From assembly GCA_003140115.1 (NCBI GenBank), contig PLIQ01000435.1:8998-14070 (forward strand): a DNA stretch of 5,073 nt. The letters run 5' to 3'. The position numbers and the translations under genes were made by a program. The stretch comes from Actinomycetota bacterium (GTDB lineage Bacteria; Actinomycetota; Actinomycetes; Streptosporangiales; Streptosporangiaceae). Shown piece by piece: positions 1-5,073 of the stretch (its first letter is position 1; every line of letters starts with the position of its first letter). The notes beneath the pieces were generated by a model. The model saw nothing but the letters and a program-made list of their open reading frames with translations, was not told where the DNA came from and did not search any database.

Positions 1-90
1 CTCGAACCCGCCGAACTCGCCGCCGGGTACGTCCTGGCCTGCCAGTCGCACCCAGCCGCCGACCGTGTCGTCCTCGACTTCGACCAGTAG
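1..90 (+). CDS. paaE: 3' end of phenylacetyl-CoA epoxidase reductase subunit (PaaE-like), partial
   Basis: Frame 1 is open from the window edge to a TAG stop at 88-90 and gives 29 residues. They end in GYVLACQSHPAADRVVLDFD plus a final Gln. This is the typical C-terminus of a plant-type 2Fe-2S ferredoxin domain. The Cys in LACQ would be the fourth cluster ligand, and the VVLDFD tail is characteristic of PaaE (also called PaaK in older work). In the family, PaaE passes electrons from NADPH through FAD and the iron-sulfur cluster to the di-iron oxygenase PaaA, which epoxidises the ring of phenylacetyl-CoA in the cytoplasm. Only this end is visible, so the flavin and NAD domains cannot be checked. 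A related ferredoxin reductase, for example of a ring hydroxylase or steroid hydroxylase, is the main alternative. A paaABCD set would be expected just upstream of the window. Confidence 0.75.
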   Translation, partial: LEPAELAAGYVLACQSHPAADRVVLDFDQ

Positions 91-104
91 CGCGTGTTAA
101 CGCG
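91..104 (+). terminator. Short hairpin directly after the paaE stop, possible weak terminator
   Basis: The stem CGCGT (91-95) pairs perfectly with ACGCG (100-104) around the loop GTTA. It starts at the base after the TAG stop. There is no U-tract after it and the stem is only 5 bp. It may be a weak terminator or an mRNA-stabilising 3' hairpin, but it could also be chance in GC-rich DNA. Confidence 0.3.
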
Positions 105-183
105 CCAGGACTGGGTTAAGGCCGATATCATTCCCGCGCGTAAACGTCGTCATGCAGCGGGCGCTGAAGGGGACGTCAGAAAC

Positions 184-190
184 GGGAGGA
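184..190 (+). promoter_or_regulatory. Ribosome binding site of the secreted beta-helix gene
   Basis: GGGAGGA lies 7 bases before the ATG at 198, an ideal Shine-Dalgarno spacing that fixes the start. In the remaining gap (105-183) I see a TATCAT hexamer at 126-131 that could be a -10 box. It has no convincing -35 partner at 16-18 bases, so no promoter is called. Confidence 0.8.
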
Positions 191-197
191 AGCTGTC

Positions 198-380
198 ATG
201 CGTAAGGTCAGCCAGCCTGGATTCGCCTCCAACCGCCCTGCGGGTGGCGCCGTTCCCCGAAAGCTAGCTCTGCTCGCGGTGGCGGCCCTGGCCGCCGCCG
301 GCCTGGCCGCCGTCCCGCTCAGCGCGGCCGCTGCCCCGCTCAGCGCGGGAGCCGCGGTCCTGCCCGCCCAGGCGTCCGCC
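198..380 (+). other. Signal peptide region with an in-frame 7-codon repeat
   Basis: Residues 1-61 form a long Sec-type signal. There are 22 residues before the hydrophobic core and no twin-arginine pair. PLSAAAA (residues 40-46) is followed directly by PLSAGAA (47-53). At DNA level the 14-base word CCCGCTCAGCGCGG occurs at 314-327 and again at 335-348, offset by 21 bases. The Pro at 47 makes cleavage right after A46 unlikely. Cleavage after the ASA at 59-61 is the other reasonable choice. Confidence 0.7.
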
Positions 381-2195
381 CTGCCTCCTGTCTCCTCGGT
401 ATGCCCGGGGGCGACCGTGGCCGCCTTCGGCCCCAACGTGTGCGTGTTCAGCGACACGATGAGCCAGGCCACCATCCAGACCGACCTGAACAACATCGCC
501 GTCCAGCAGGTCCCGGTGGCCAGCCAGTTCGACAGCCAGCGGTACGCCGTGTTCTTCCAGCCCGGTACGTACGGGTCCGCGACCGACCCGCTGGTCTTCC
601 AGGTCGGCTACTACACCGAGGTCGCGGGGCTGGGCGCCATGCCGCAGGACACGGTGGTGGACGGCGCCATCGAGGTGTTCAACAACCTGTGCACCGCCGG
701 GACCAGCAACTGCAACTCCGACGATAACTTCTGGCGGTCGCTGTCCAACCTGGAACTCAACGTGGACCTGCCGAGCTCAACGCCGGCCTACGCGCCCCCG
801 GTGCTTGACGCCTACGGGGCCGGCTGCGCCAACAGCGAGGAGTCCTGGTCGGCATCCCAGGCGGACCCGATCAGGCGCGCCATCATCAACGGCAGCGTCG
901 TCTTCCAGGACTACTGCGCGGCTGACGACTACGCCAGCGGCGGCTACATCGCCGACAGCAAGGTCAGCGGCGACCTGGACTTCTACGGTAACCAGCAGTA
1001 CATGGTCCGCAACTCCGTCATCGGCGGGGCCAACGGCTGCCCGAACGGCCTGTGGAACCTGGTCTACTCCGGCGTCGTTGGCGCGCCCGCGGCTGCCTTC
1101 AGCGGCCAGTGCCAGCAGAACACGGTGGTGCCGACGAGCCCGGTAACCGAGGAGGAGCCCTTCCTCTACACCGACTCGCAGGGCGATTACCAGGTCTTCG
1201 TCCCCGCGGTGCAGCATGATTCGTCCGGCCCGTCCTGGTCCAGCGGCACCGAGGCCGGCACGTCGGTCCCGCTGTCCAGCTTCTTCGTGGCCAACCCGAG
1301 CACGCCCGTCGTGGCCATCGACCTCGCGCTGGCCTACGGTAAGAACCTCATCCTCAGTCCCGGTGTCTACGACCTGGACCTGCCCATCGTGGTCAGCCGT
1401 CCCGACACGGTGATCTTGGGCCTGGGCTTTGCCACCCTGGTACCTCAGCACGGCAACGCCGCTATGGTCGTGCTGCCTAACAACGGGGTGAAGCTGTCTG
1501 GCCTGATCTTCGACGCCGGCCCGGTCAACTCGCCGGCCTTGCTCTCGGTGGGGGTGCCGGGGCCAGCCGACGCCAGCAGCCCGGACCTGATCCAGGACGT
1601 CTTCTTCCGCGTCGGCGGCGCCGAGACCACCCCCGTTTCGGCGACGGTCAGCCTGCTTGACCAGGCGTCCAACTCGATCATCGACGACGTGTGGGCCTGG
1701 CGTGCCGACCACGGCAATGACGTGGGCTGGACCCAAAACCAGGGCAATTCCGGCCTCGTGGTGACCGGAGACGACGTGACCGCCTACGGCCTGGCCGTCG
1801 AGCACTACCAGAAGTACGAGGTGACCTGGAGCGGCCAGGGCGGCACGGACATCTTCTTCCAGAACGAGCTGCCCTACGACCCGCCCGCCCAGTCGGCCTG
1901 GATGGCATCGCCGACCCAGGACGGTTACCCCGCCTTCCTCGTCAGCCCGGGCGTCAAGACGTTCCAGGGCTACGGCATGGGCAGTTACGTGTCGTTCACC
2001 CAAACCTCCGCCACCTTGTACAACGCCGAGGCCTTCCAGTCCCCGGACACGCCCGGTGTGCAGTTCCACGACATCTTCGGGGTGTGGATCGCCGGCTCCG
2101 GCGGCGACAACTCGATCATCAACGGCACCGGCGGCCCGGTGACCTCAACCCACCCGGGTACGGTCGAACCGGTGGACGTGGTGAGCTACCCGTAA
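198..2195 (+). CDS. Secreted double beta-helix protein, distant GH55 (exo-beta-1,3-glucanase) relative
   Basis: This 665-residue protein carries an export signal: a basic stretch with R21 K22, a hydrophobic core at about 23-39, and Ala-rich cleavage options at about 44-46, 53 or 61. The body is rich in Gly, Asn, Val and short strands, as in right-handed parallel beta-helices. Two units look alike: PGTY at 122 followed by a strand and EVAGLG (141-146), and PGVY at 388 followed by a strand and VILGLG (405-410). That suggests two tandem helices, the architecture of GH55. Around 531-562 the pattern EHYQKY then FFQNELPYDPP resembles the GH55 active-site region. Its acidic residues E535 and E557 lie 22 apart. 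All eight Cys fall in residues 69-305, so disulfides would sit in the first half only. No carbohydrate-binding domain, anchor or membrane segment follows. Close relatives are often named adenylyl cyclase or coagulation factor 5/8 protein in databases (from memory); I see no basis for either name. Secretion and fold are well supported. The glycanase role is inference. Confidence 0.8.
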   Translation: MRKVSQPGFASNRPAGGAVPRKLALLAVAALAAAGLAAVPLSAAAAPLSAGAAVLPAQASALPPVSSVCPGATVAAFGPNVCVFSDTMSQATIQTDLNNIAVQQVPVASQFDSQRYAVFFQPGTYGSATDPLVFQVGYYTEVAGLGAMPQDTVVDGAIEVFNNLCTAGTSNCNSDDNFWRSLSNLELNVDLPSSTPAYAPPVLDAYGAGCANSEESWSASQADPIRRAIINGSVVFQDYCAADDYASGGYIADSKVSGDLDFYGNQQYMVRNSVIGGANGCPNGLWNLVYSGVVGAPAAAFSGQCQQNTVVPTSPVTEEEPFLYTDSQGDYQVFVPAVQHDSSGPSWSSGTEAGTSVPLSSFFVANPSTPVVAIDLALAYGKNLILSPGVYDLDLPIVVSRPDTVILGLGFATLVPQHGNAAMVVLPNNGVKLSGLIFDAGPVNSPALLSVGVPGPADASSPDLIQDVFFRVGGAETTPVSATVSLLDQASNSIIDDVWAWRADHGNDVGWTQNQGNSGLVVTGDDVTAYGLAVEHYQKYEVTWSGQGGTDIFFQNELPYDPPAQSAWMASPTQDGYPAFLVSPGVKTFQGYGMGSYVSFTQTSATLYNAEAFQSPDTPGVQFHDIFGVWIAGSGGDNSIINGTGGPVTSTHPGTVEPVDVVSYP

Positions 2196-3139
2196 CGGAC
2201 TAACGACCGCAGGGGCAACGAACGCCGCAGGCCGTCATGGCCCGCGGTGGTCTTACCGCCGAAGCCCTGCCCGGCTCGCTGGGCCCAGTCCGTGACCGCG
2301 CCCGGGTCGGCCGGCAGGTAGTGGCTGAGGATCAGCTCACGGACCCCGGCCCGTTCAGCCACCCCGCCGACCTGGCTGACGTCGGTGTGCAGCGCGGCCA
2401 TCCGGGCCAGTTCGGCCTCGTCCGTGCCGTGCCGCCTGAGGTAGCCCAGGTCGGCCACCTGGTGCACCAGGATGTCCGCCCCCTGGGCCAGCGCGATCAG
2501 GTGCTCGTTCACGGCGGTGTCGCCGGAGAACACCACCGAGCCGTCCGCGGTGTCGAACCGGTAGGCCAGCGCCGGGACCGCCCGGCCGTGCATGACCGCC
2601 ACCGCCCTGACCCGCACCGCGCCATCCTCGAAGACGACCACCGGGGCCGCCCCCGCCGAGACCGCCACGTCGATGCCCCGCACCAGCGAGCCCGCGTCCG
2701 GCATCCGGGCATCCAATGGCATGACGTTCAGGTGGTAGGCGAAGCCGGCCAGGATGTGCTCGACCAGATCCGCCGTGCCGGGGTCGGGTAGCTCCGGATG
2801 GATCGTGGTCACGCGGTGGAAGACGGCGTCGCCCTCCGGCAGCGCCGCCGGCCGCGACGGACCGTACACCCGGACCGGCGGCAGCGAGCCTCGCACCCCC
2901 CACGGGTACAGGAGCATGCCCGGCAGGTCACCGATGTGGTCGACGTGCAGATGGGTCAGGAACACCGCTTCCAGGCCGGTGAAGTCGAGTCCCGCGGCGA
3001 CGAAGGCGGACGGCGAACCGCGCCCGCAGTCGACCACGAACACCCGCCCGTCGACGATGACCGCCGACGAGATCCCGCCACGCCCGGCCACCGGCAGCGG
3101 CGCGCCCGCCGTCCCGAGCAAGACCAGCTCAGTCGCCAT
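2186..3139 (-). CDS. MBL-fold metallohydrolase, RNase Z / arylsulfatase-like
   Basis: This is a cytoplasmic protein of 317 residues with no signal peptide. The metal-binding signature THLHVDHIGD gives H63, H65, D67 and H68. Other likely ligands are H184 in VMHGRAVPALAYRF, D207 in FSGDT and H273 in LSHY. ALHTDVSQVGGVAERAGV (249-266) is the conserved stretch before the last His. This set is that of RNase Z-like and AtsA-like metallo-beta-lactamase-fold enzymes, which bind two zinc ions and hydrolyse phosphodiesters, sulfate esters or related bonds. The substrate cannot be read from the sequence. The tRNA-binding arm of true RNase Z is not evident, so tRNA processing is doubtful. The ATG at 3139 is chosen because GGAGG ends 5 bases before it; an in-frame TTG at 3151 has no such site. 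The gene begins 24 bases after the tetR stop and probably shares its transcript. Its TAG stop lies inside the convergent gene. Confidence 0.88.
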   Translation of the reverse strand: MATELVLLGTAGAPLPVAGRGGISSAVIVDGRVFVVDCGRGSPSAFVAAGLDFTGLEAVFLTHLHVDHIGDLPGMLLYPWGVRGSLPPVRVYGPSRPAALPEGDAVFHRVTTIHPELPDPGTADLVEHILAGFAYHLNVMPLDARMPDAGSLVRGIDVAVSAGAAPVVVFEDGAVRVRAVAVMHGRAVPALAYRFDTADGSVVFSGDTAVNEHLIALAQGADILVHQVADLGYLRRHGTDEAELARMAALHTDVSQVGGVAERAGVRELILSHYLPADPGAVTDWAQRAGQGFGGKTTAGHDGLRRSLPLRSLVRYG

Positions 3140-3144
3140 GTCGA

Positions 3145-3149
3145 CCTCC
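3145..3149 (-). promoter_or_regulatory. Ribosome binding site fixing the MBL start
   Basis: On the minus strand GGAGG is followed by TCGAC and then the ATG at 3139. This site lies inside the 4-codon extension that a TTG start at 3151 would add, so the ATG is the real start. Confidence 0.85.
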
Positions 3150-3163
3150 AAAGAACCGAAGCG

Positions 3164-3757
3164 TCAGGGCTTGATCCGGAGCCCGTCGAACGCGACCGCG
3201 ACGATGCTGTCCGCCAGCTCCCCGGGCCGTCCGCCCCGCGGCCGGTACCACTCCACCACCGAGTTGATCATCCCGTAGAGCAGCCGCGCGACCAGAACCG
3301 GGTCGACGTCGGGCCGCAGGTCGCCCTCGTCCCTGGCCTGCGTCACCAGGTCCGCTACCACGGCATCGAACGAACGCCGCCGGGCCAGCGCCTGACGTTC
3401 CACTGTCGTGTTCCCCCGGACCCGCAGCAGCAGCGTGACGAACGGCAACTCCGCCACCAGCAGCAGCACGCTGCGACGGGTCAGCTCCTCCAGCCGCGCG
3501 ATGGCGGGCGCGTCCAGCGCCGAGATCTCGTCGAGCACGGCGAACAGCCCGTCCAGCGCCCGGCCGGTGGCCAGCCGGAGCAACTCCTCCTTGCTCGCCA
3601 CGTGGTGATAGATCGCCGACTTGGTGATGCCCAGCTCGCGAGACAGGTCCTCCATGCTCGTCCCGTCGTAGCCGCGCTCGTTGAACACCTTGACCGCGCC
3701 GCCCAGCACCGACTCCAGGTCATGACCGGGTCGGCCGCGCCGCACGCCCGCCTGCAT
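3164..3757 (-). CDS. TetR/AcrR-family transcriptional regulator, possibly PaaR-like
   Basis: This protein has 197 residues, the usual TetR length. The N-terminal helix-turn-helix runs from about residue 13 to 60: AVKVFNERGYDGTSMEDLSR, then ELGITKSAIYHHVASKEEL. SAIYHHV is the recognition-helix region, and a Lys-Glu-Glu follows as usual. The C-terminal part (about 90-197) is the ligand and dimer domain. Its LLYGMINSVVEWYRPRGG stretch and closing FDGLRIKP resemble regulators of the KstR2/acyl-CoA-responsive group. The ATG at 3757 is chosen because GGGGAGGG ends 5 bases before it. A TTG at 3802 would add 15 residues, has no visible ribosome site, and would start 6 bases from the operator. It is probably a repressor of itself and the MBL gene downstream. 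A link to phenylacetate genes is suggested by the operator and the nearby paaE end but is unproven. Confidence 0.9.
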   Translation of the reverse strand: MQAGVRRGRPGHDLESVLGGAVKVFNERGYDGTSMEDLSRELGITKSAIYHHVASKEELLRLATGRALDGLFAVLDEISALDAPAIARLEELTRRSVLLLVAELPFVTLLLRVRGNTTVERQALARRRSFDAVVADLVTQARDEGDLRPDVDPVLVARLLYGMINSVVEWYRPRGGRPGELADSIVAVAFDGLRIKP

Positions 3758-3762
3758 CCAAG

Positions 3763-3770
3763 CCCTCCCC
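3763..3770 (-). promoter_or_regulatory. Ribosome binding site fixing the tetR start
   Basis: On the minus strand GGGGAGGG is followed by CTTGG and the ATG at 3757. It is a strong Shine-Dalgarno sequence with normal spacing and supports the shorter 197-residue regulator. Confidence 0.85.
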
Positions 3771-3807
3771 ACCGAAGCCAAAACACTGGCCCGCACCGGC
3801 AAAAACC

Positions 3808-3823
3808 GACCGAATGTTCAGTC
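3808..3823 (-). promoter_or_regulatory. Imperfect palindrome, probable TetR operator
   Basis: On the plus strand GACCGAATGTTCAGTC reads as GAC-N-GAA-NN-TTC-N-GTC. Twelve of 16 positions are symmetric. The inner part ACCG-AA-TG-TT-CAGT matches the core of the Corynebacterium PaaR motif (ACCGNNCGNNCGGT, from memory) at 8 of 10 defined positions. It lies 50 bases before the tetR start and just downstream of the likely -10 box, where a repressor would block transcription. No second copy is seen before the gene at 198. Confidence 0.55.
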
Positions 3824-3827
3824 AAGA

Positions 3828-3857
3828 ACTCTAGTGCAGACGCGGCCGCCTTGTCAG
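3828..3857 (-). promoter_or_regulatory. Candidate tetR promoter (-35 CTGACA, -10 TAGAGT)
   Basis: On the minus strand CTGACA (3857-3852) matches the sigma-70 -35 consensus at 5 of 6 positions. It is followed after 18 bases by TAGAGT (3833-3828), a 4 of 6 match with the TANNNT form common in actinobacteria. The -35 box overlaps the TGA stop of the upstream gene. Transcription would begin inside the palindrome. A TTGACT at 3826-3821 is an alternative -35 but has no -10 partner. Confidence 0.4.
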
Positions 3858-5005
3858 GAGCCGGGCAGCAGCCGGGTCTGCGCGCCGGGCAGGTCGGGAA
3901 GCTTGGCCCACCAGTGGTGGTACCGGCGATAGACCTCCGGTTCGCGGTCGGCCAGGAACAGCGTCAGCGCCCCGGCCTCGGCGGCGAGCCTAGCCCAGAC
4001 GAACCCGGGCAGCGGATGGAAGGCCGTCACCTCGATCCCGTCCCGGACCGCTCGCCACACGCCGGCCACGTACCCGTCGACCAGCACGGTGGGCAGCACG
4101 TCGCCGTTCGTCCGGGTGACGAGCCGCTGGTAACCGGCCGGGATGACGCGGCTTCGGTCGAAGTAGGCCAGCATGATGCTGTCCCACATCGCCATCAGCC
4201 GCGGCGGCGCCGGGGTGTCGCCGGCCGGGCGCGCGGCGCCGGGCACGTCGTAGAGCACCGTGCCGTCGGGTCCTTCCAGTTGCACGAGCGAGCCGCCCAG
4301 CGCCTGCACCGCCGCCCTAACCCGGGCCCGCTGGACCAGCGCGAACCGGGCCATGTCCGGGATCGACGCCGGGCCGAACCCCTCCAGGTACCGCCGGACC
4401 AGGGTCTGCAGCCCCAGACCCGAAGCGTCCGCGTCGGCCAGCACCGGCCGGGGACGTGCCGCCATGTAGTCCCGGCTGCCGAACGACCACGGCCCCCCGC
4501 CCGGCACATGCCACAGCGGCGCATACTGCCGCAGCATCCGCCACGCCAGGGGCGGCATGGGTGCGCCCAGCCGCCGCGCGAGCCAGTCCTCGCATTCTGC
4601 GTTTGTCCGTGGCTGCCCGGCGAAGTCCAGCAATCCGCCGATCAGCACGTCGGCGTCAGCCCCCGTGAGCCCGGACGCCGTGAATCGCGGGTCGCCCAGC
4701 CTGGAGGCCCGGAGCGTCGGGTCCATGGCCTCCCGGAAGGCCTGGTGATCATCAGCATGAACCGCGTGCATGGTGATGCGCATGAGCTGCGCCCGTACCA
4801 CCCGGTGGTCGGCGAACGCAGCGTCGAGTTCGGCGGGCTCGAAACCGGCCAGCCGGTTCCACAGCGCGACATACGGGGAGGCGGGCTGCTGCGCCTGCAG
4901 CGCCACCACGCGCCGCACGGCGTCGGCCAGGCTCAGCGGCGAGCGCTCCAGCAGGAGCTGGCGGGCCAGGGTGGCCCGGTTGAGCTCGCGCTCGGTGATC
5001 CTCAT
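3854..5005 (-). CDS. Winged-helix DNA-binding protein, AlkZ/AlkX-like (HTH_42) DNA glycosylase family
   Basis: This 383-residue cytoplasmic protein has the hallmarks of family PF06224 along its full length. These are VALQAQQPASPYVALWNRL (34-52), TMHAVHADDHQAF (78-90), APLWHVP then WSFGSRDY (162-180), LVRRYLEGFGPASIPD (202-217), MLAYFDRSRVI (278-288), and LPTVLVDGYVAGVWR (304-318) with FHPLP (329-333). Proteins of this family fold as tandem winged helices. Characterised members are DNA glycosylases: AlkZ of Streptomyces unhooks azinomycin crosslinks and YcaQ (AlkX) of E. coli removes alkylated bases. The catalytic QxQ motif of the AlkZ type is present as Q37-A38-Q39. The ATG at 5005 overlaps the stop of the upstream hydrolase gene as ATGA and has no close Shine-Dalgarno site, so it is probably translated by coupling. 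The lesion it repairs is unknown. Many such genes are annotated only as winged-helix DNA-binding protein. Confidence 0.85.
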   Translation of the reverse strand: MRITERELNRATLARQLLLERSPLSLADAVRRVVALQAQQPASPYVALWNRLAGFEPAELDAAFADHRVVRAQLMRITMHAVHADDHQAFREAMDPTLRASRLGDPRFTASGLTGADADVLIGGLLDFAGQPRTNAECEDWLARRLGAPMPPLAWRMLRQYAPLWHVPGGGPWSFGSRDYMAARPRPVLADADASGLGLQTLVRRYLEGFGPASIPDMARFALVQRARVRAAVQALGGSLVQLEGPDGTVLYDVPGAARPAGDTPAPPRLMAMWDSIMLAYFDRSRVIPAGYQRLVTRTNGDVLPTVLVDGYVAGVWRAVRDGIEVTAFHPLPGFVWARLAAEAGALTLFLADREPEVYRRYHHWWAKLPDLPGAQTRLLPGS

Positions 5006-5073
5006 CGCAGCGGCCGGAAGAACTCCCGTACGTCGCCGATCAGCAGGTCGGGTTCCTCCATGGCCGCGAAGTG
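5002..5073 (-). CDS. 3' end of alpha/beta-hydrolase (epoxide-hydrolase fold), partial
   Basis: On the minus strand the frame open from the window edge reads HFAAMEEPDLLIGDVREFF, then RPLR and a TGA stop at 5004-5002, 23 residues in all. The HFAAMEEP pattern is the usual catalytic-His segment (GGHFAAMEEP) of epoxide hydrolases and related alpha/beta-hydrolases. The Asp-Val-Arg-Glu-Phe-Phe helix ends the fold. The nucleophile and cap domain lie outside the window, so epoxide hydrolase cannot be told from haloalkane dehalogenase or another hydrolase. Its stop overlaps the next start as ATGA, so the two genes share a transcript. Confidence 0.75.
   Translation of the reverse strand, partial: HFAAMEEPDLLIGDVREFFRPLR

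Noticed and set aside
126..131. TATCAT as a -10 box for the secreted protein gene
   Set aside because: The hexamer is good, but nothing like a -35 box lies 16-18 bases upstream. The nearest candidate (TTAACG at 97-102) is 23 bases away.
777..2069. Long minus-strand open frame of 430 codons opposite the secreted protein gene
   Set aside because: Its translation is low in complexity, rich in Gly, Arg, Val and His, and shows no family motif. The plus-strand gene has a signal peptide, a ribosome site and conserved motifs. Such shadows are common in GC-rich DNA.
198..2195. Naming the secreted protein adenylyl cyclase or coagulation factor 5/8 protein
   Set aside because: I recall these names on relatives, but no cyclase catalytic motif or discoidin domain is visible, and the protein is a secreted beta-helix.
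2244..2259. Hairpin GCGGT / ACCGC as terminator for the convergent genes
   Set aside because: The stem is only 5 bp with no U-tract and lies inside the MBL coding sequence; this is expected by chance at such GC content.
2237..2791. Plus-strand open frame of 184 codons opposite the MBL gene
   Set aside because: It has no motif or ribosome site, and the opposite strand carries a clear metallohydrolase with all metal ligands.
3140..3151. TTG start adding four residues to the MBL protein
   Set aside because: The added codons contain the GGAGG that serves the ATG at 3139.
3758..3802. TTG start giving a 212-residue TetR protein
   Set aside because: It lacks a Shine-Dalgarno site and lies almost on the operator, while the ATG at 3757 has a strong one.

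Overview
The window comes from a high-GC actinobacterium (Actinomycetota). Third codon positions are almost all G or C, Shine-Dalgarno sequences are strong GGAGG types, and every recognisable protein is typical of soil actinomycetes such as Streptomyces and its relatives. I cannot name the genus. There are four complete genes and two gene ends. I see no tRNA or rRNA gene, insertion sequence, CRISPR array or replication origin.

Left to right: bases 1-90 are the 3' end of a plus-strand gene that I read as paaE, the ferredoxin-type reductase of phenylacetyl-CoA epoxidase. A 107-base gap follows, with a small hairpin and a good ribosome binding site. A plus-strand gene (198-2195) encodes a 665-residue secreted protein. 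It looks like two tandem right-handed beta-helices and has a motif region resembling family GH55 exo-beta-1,3-glucanases. Its stop region overlaps the end of the convergent gene by 10 bases.

The rest is on the minus strand, transcribed right to left. First is the end of an alpha/beta-hydrolase gene (5002-5073). It is coupled by an ATGA overlap to a winged-helix protein of the AlkZ/AlkX (HTH_42) DNA glycosylase family (3854-5005). After a 96-base gap with a plausible promoter and a palindromic operator come a TetR-family regulator (3164-3757) and, 24 bases further on, an MBL-fold metallohydrolase (2186-3139). The last two look like one operon, probably autoregulated.

How the genes may work together is inference. 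The operator next to the tetR promoter resembles, from memory, the Corynebacterium PaaR site, and a paa gene end lies in the same window. The regulator may therefore respond to phenylacetyl-CoA or another acyl-CoA. The Paa epoxidase makes a reactive epoxide. A hydrolase of the epoxide-hydrolase fold and a possible alkylation-repair glycosylase nearby could form a protective set, but nothing in the sequence proves this. The secreted beta-helix protein appears to be a separate unit, probably acting on extracellular polysaccharide.
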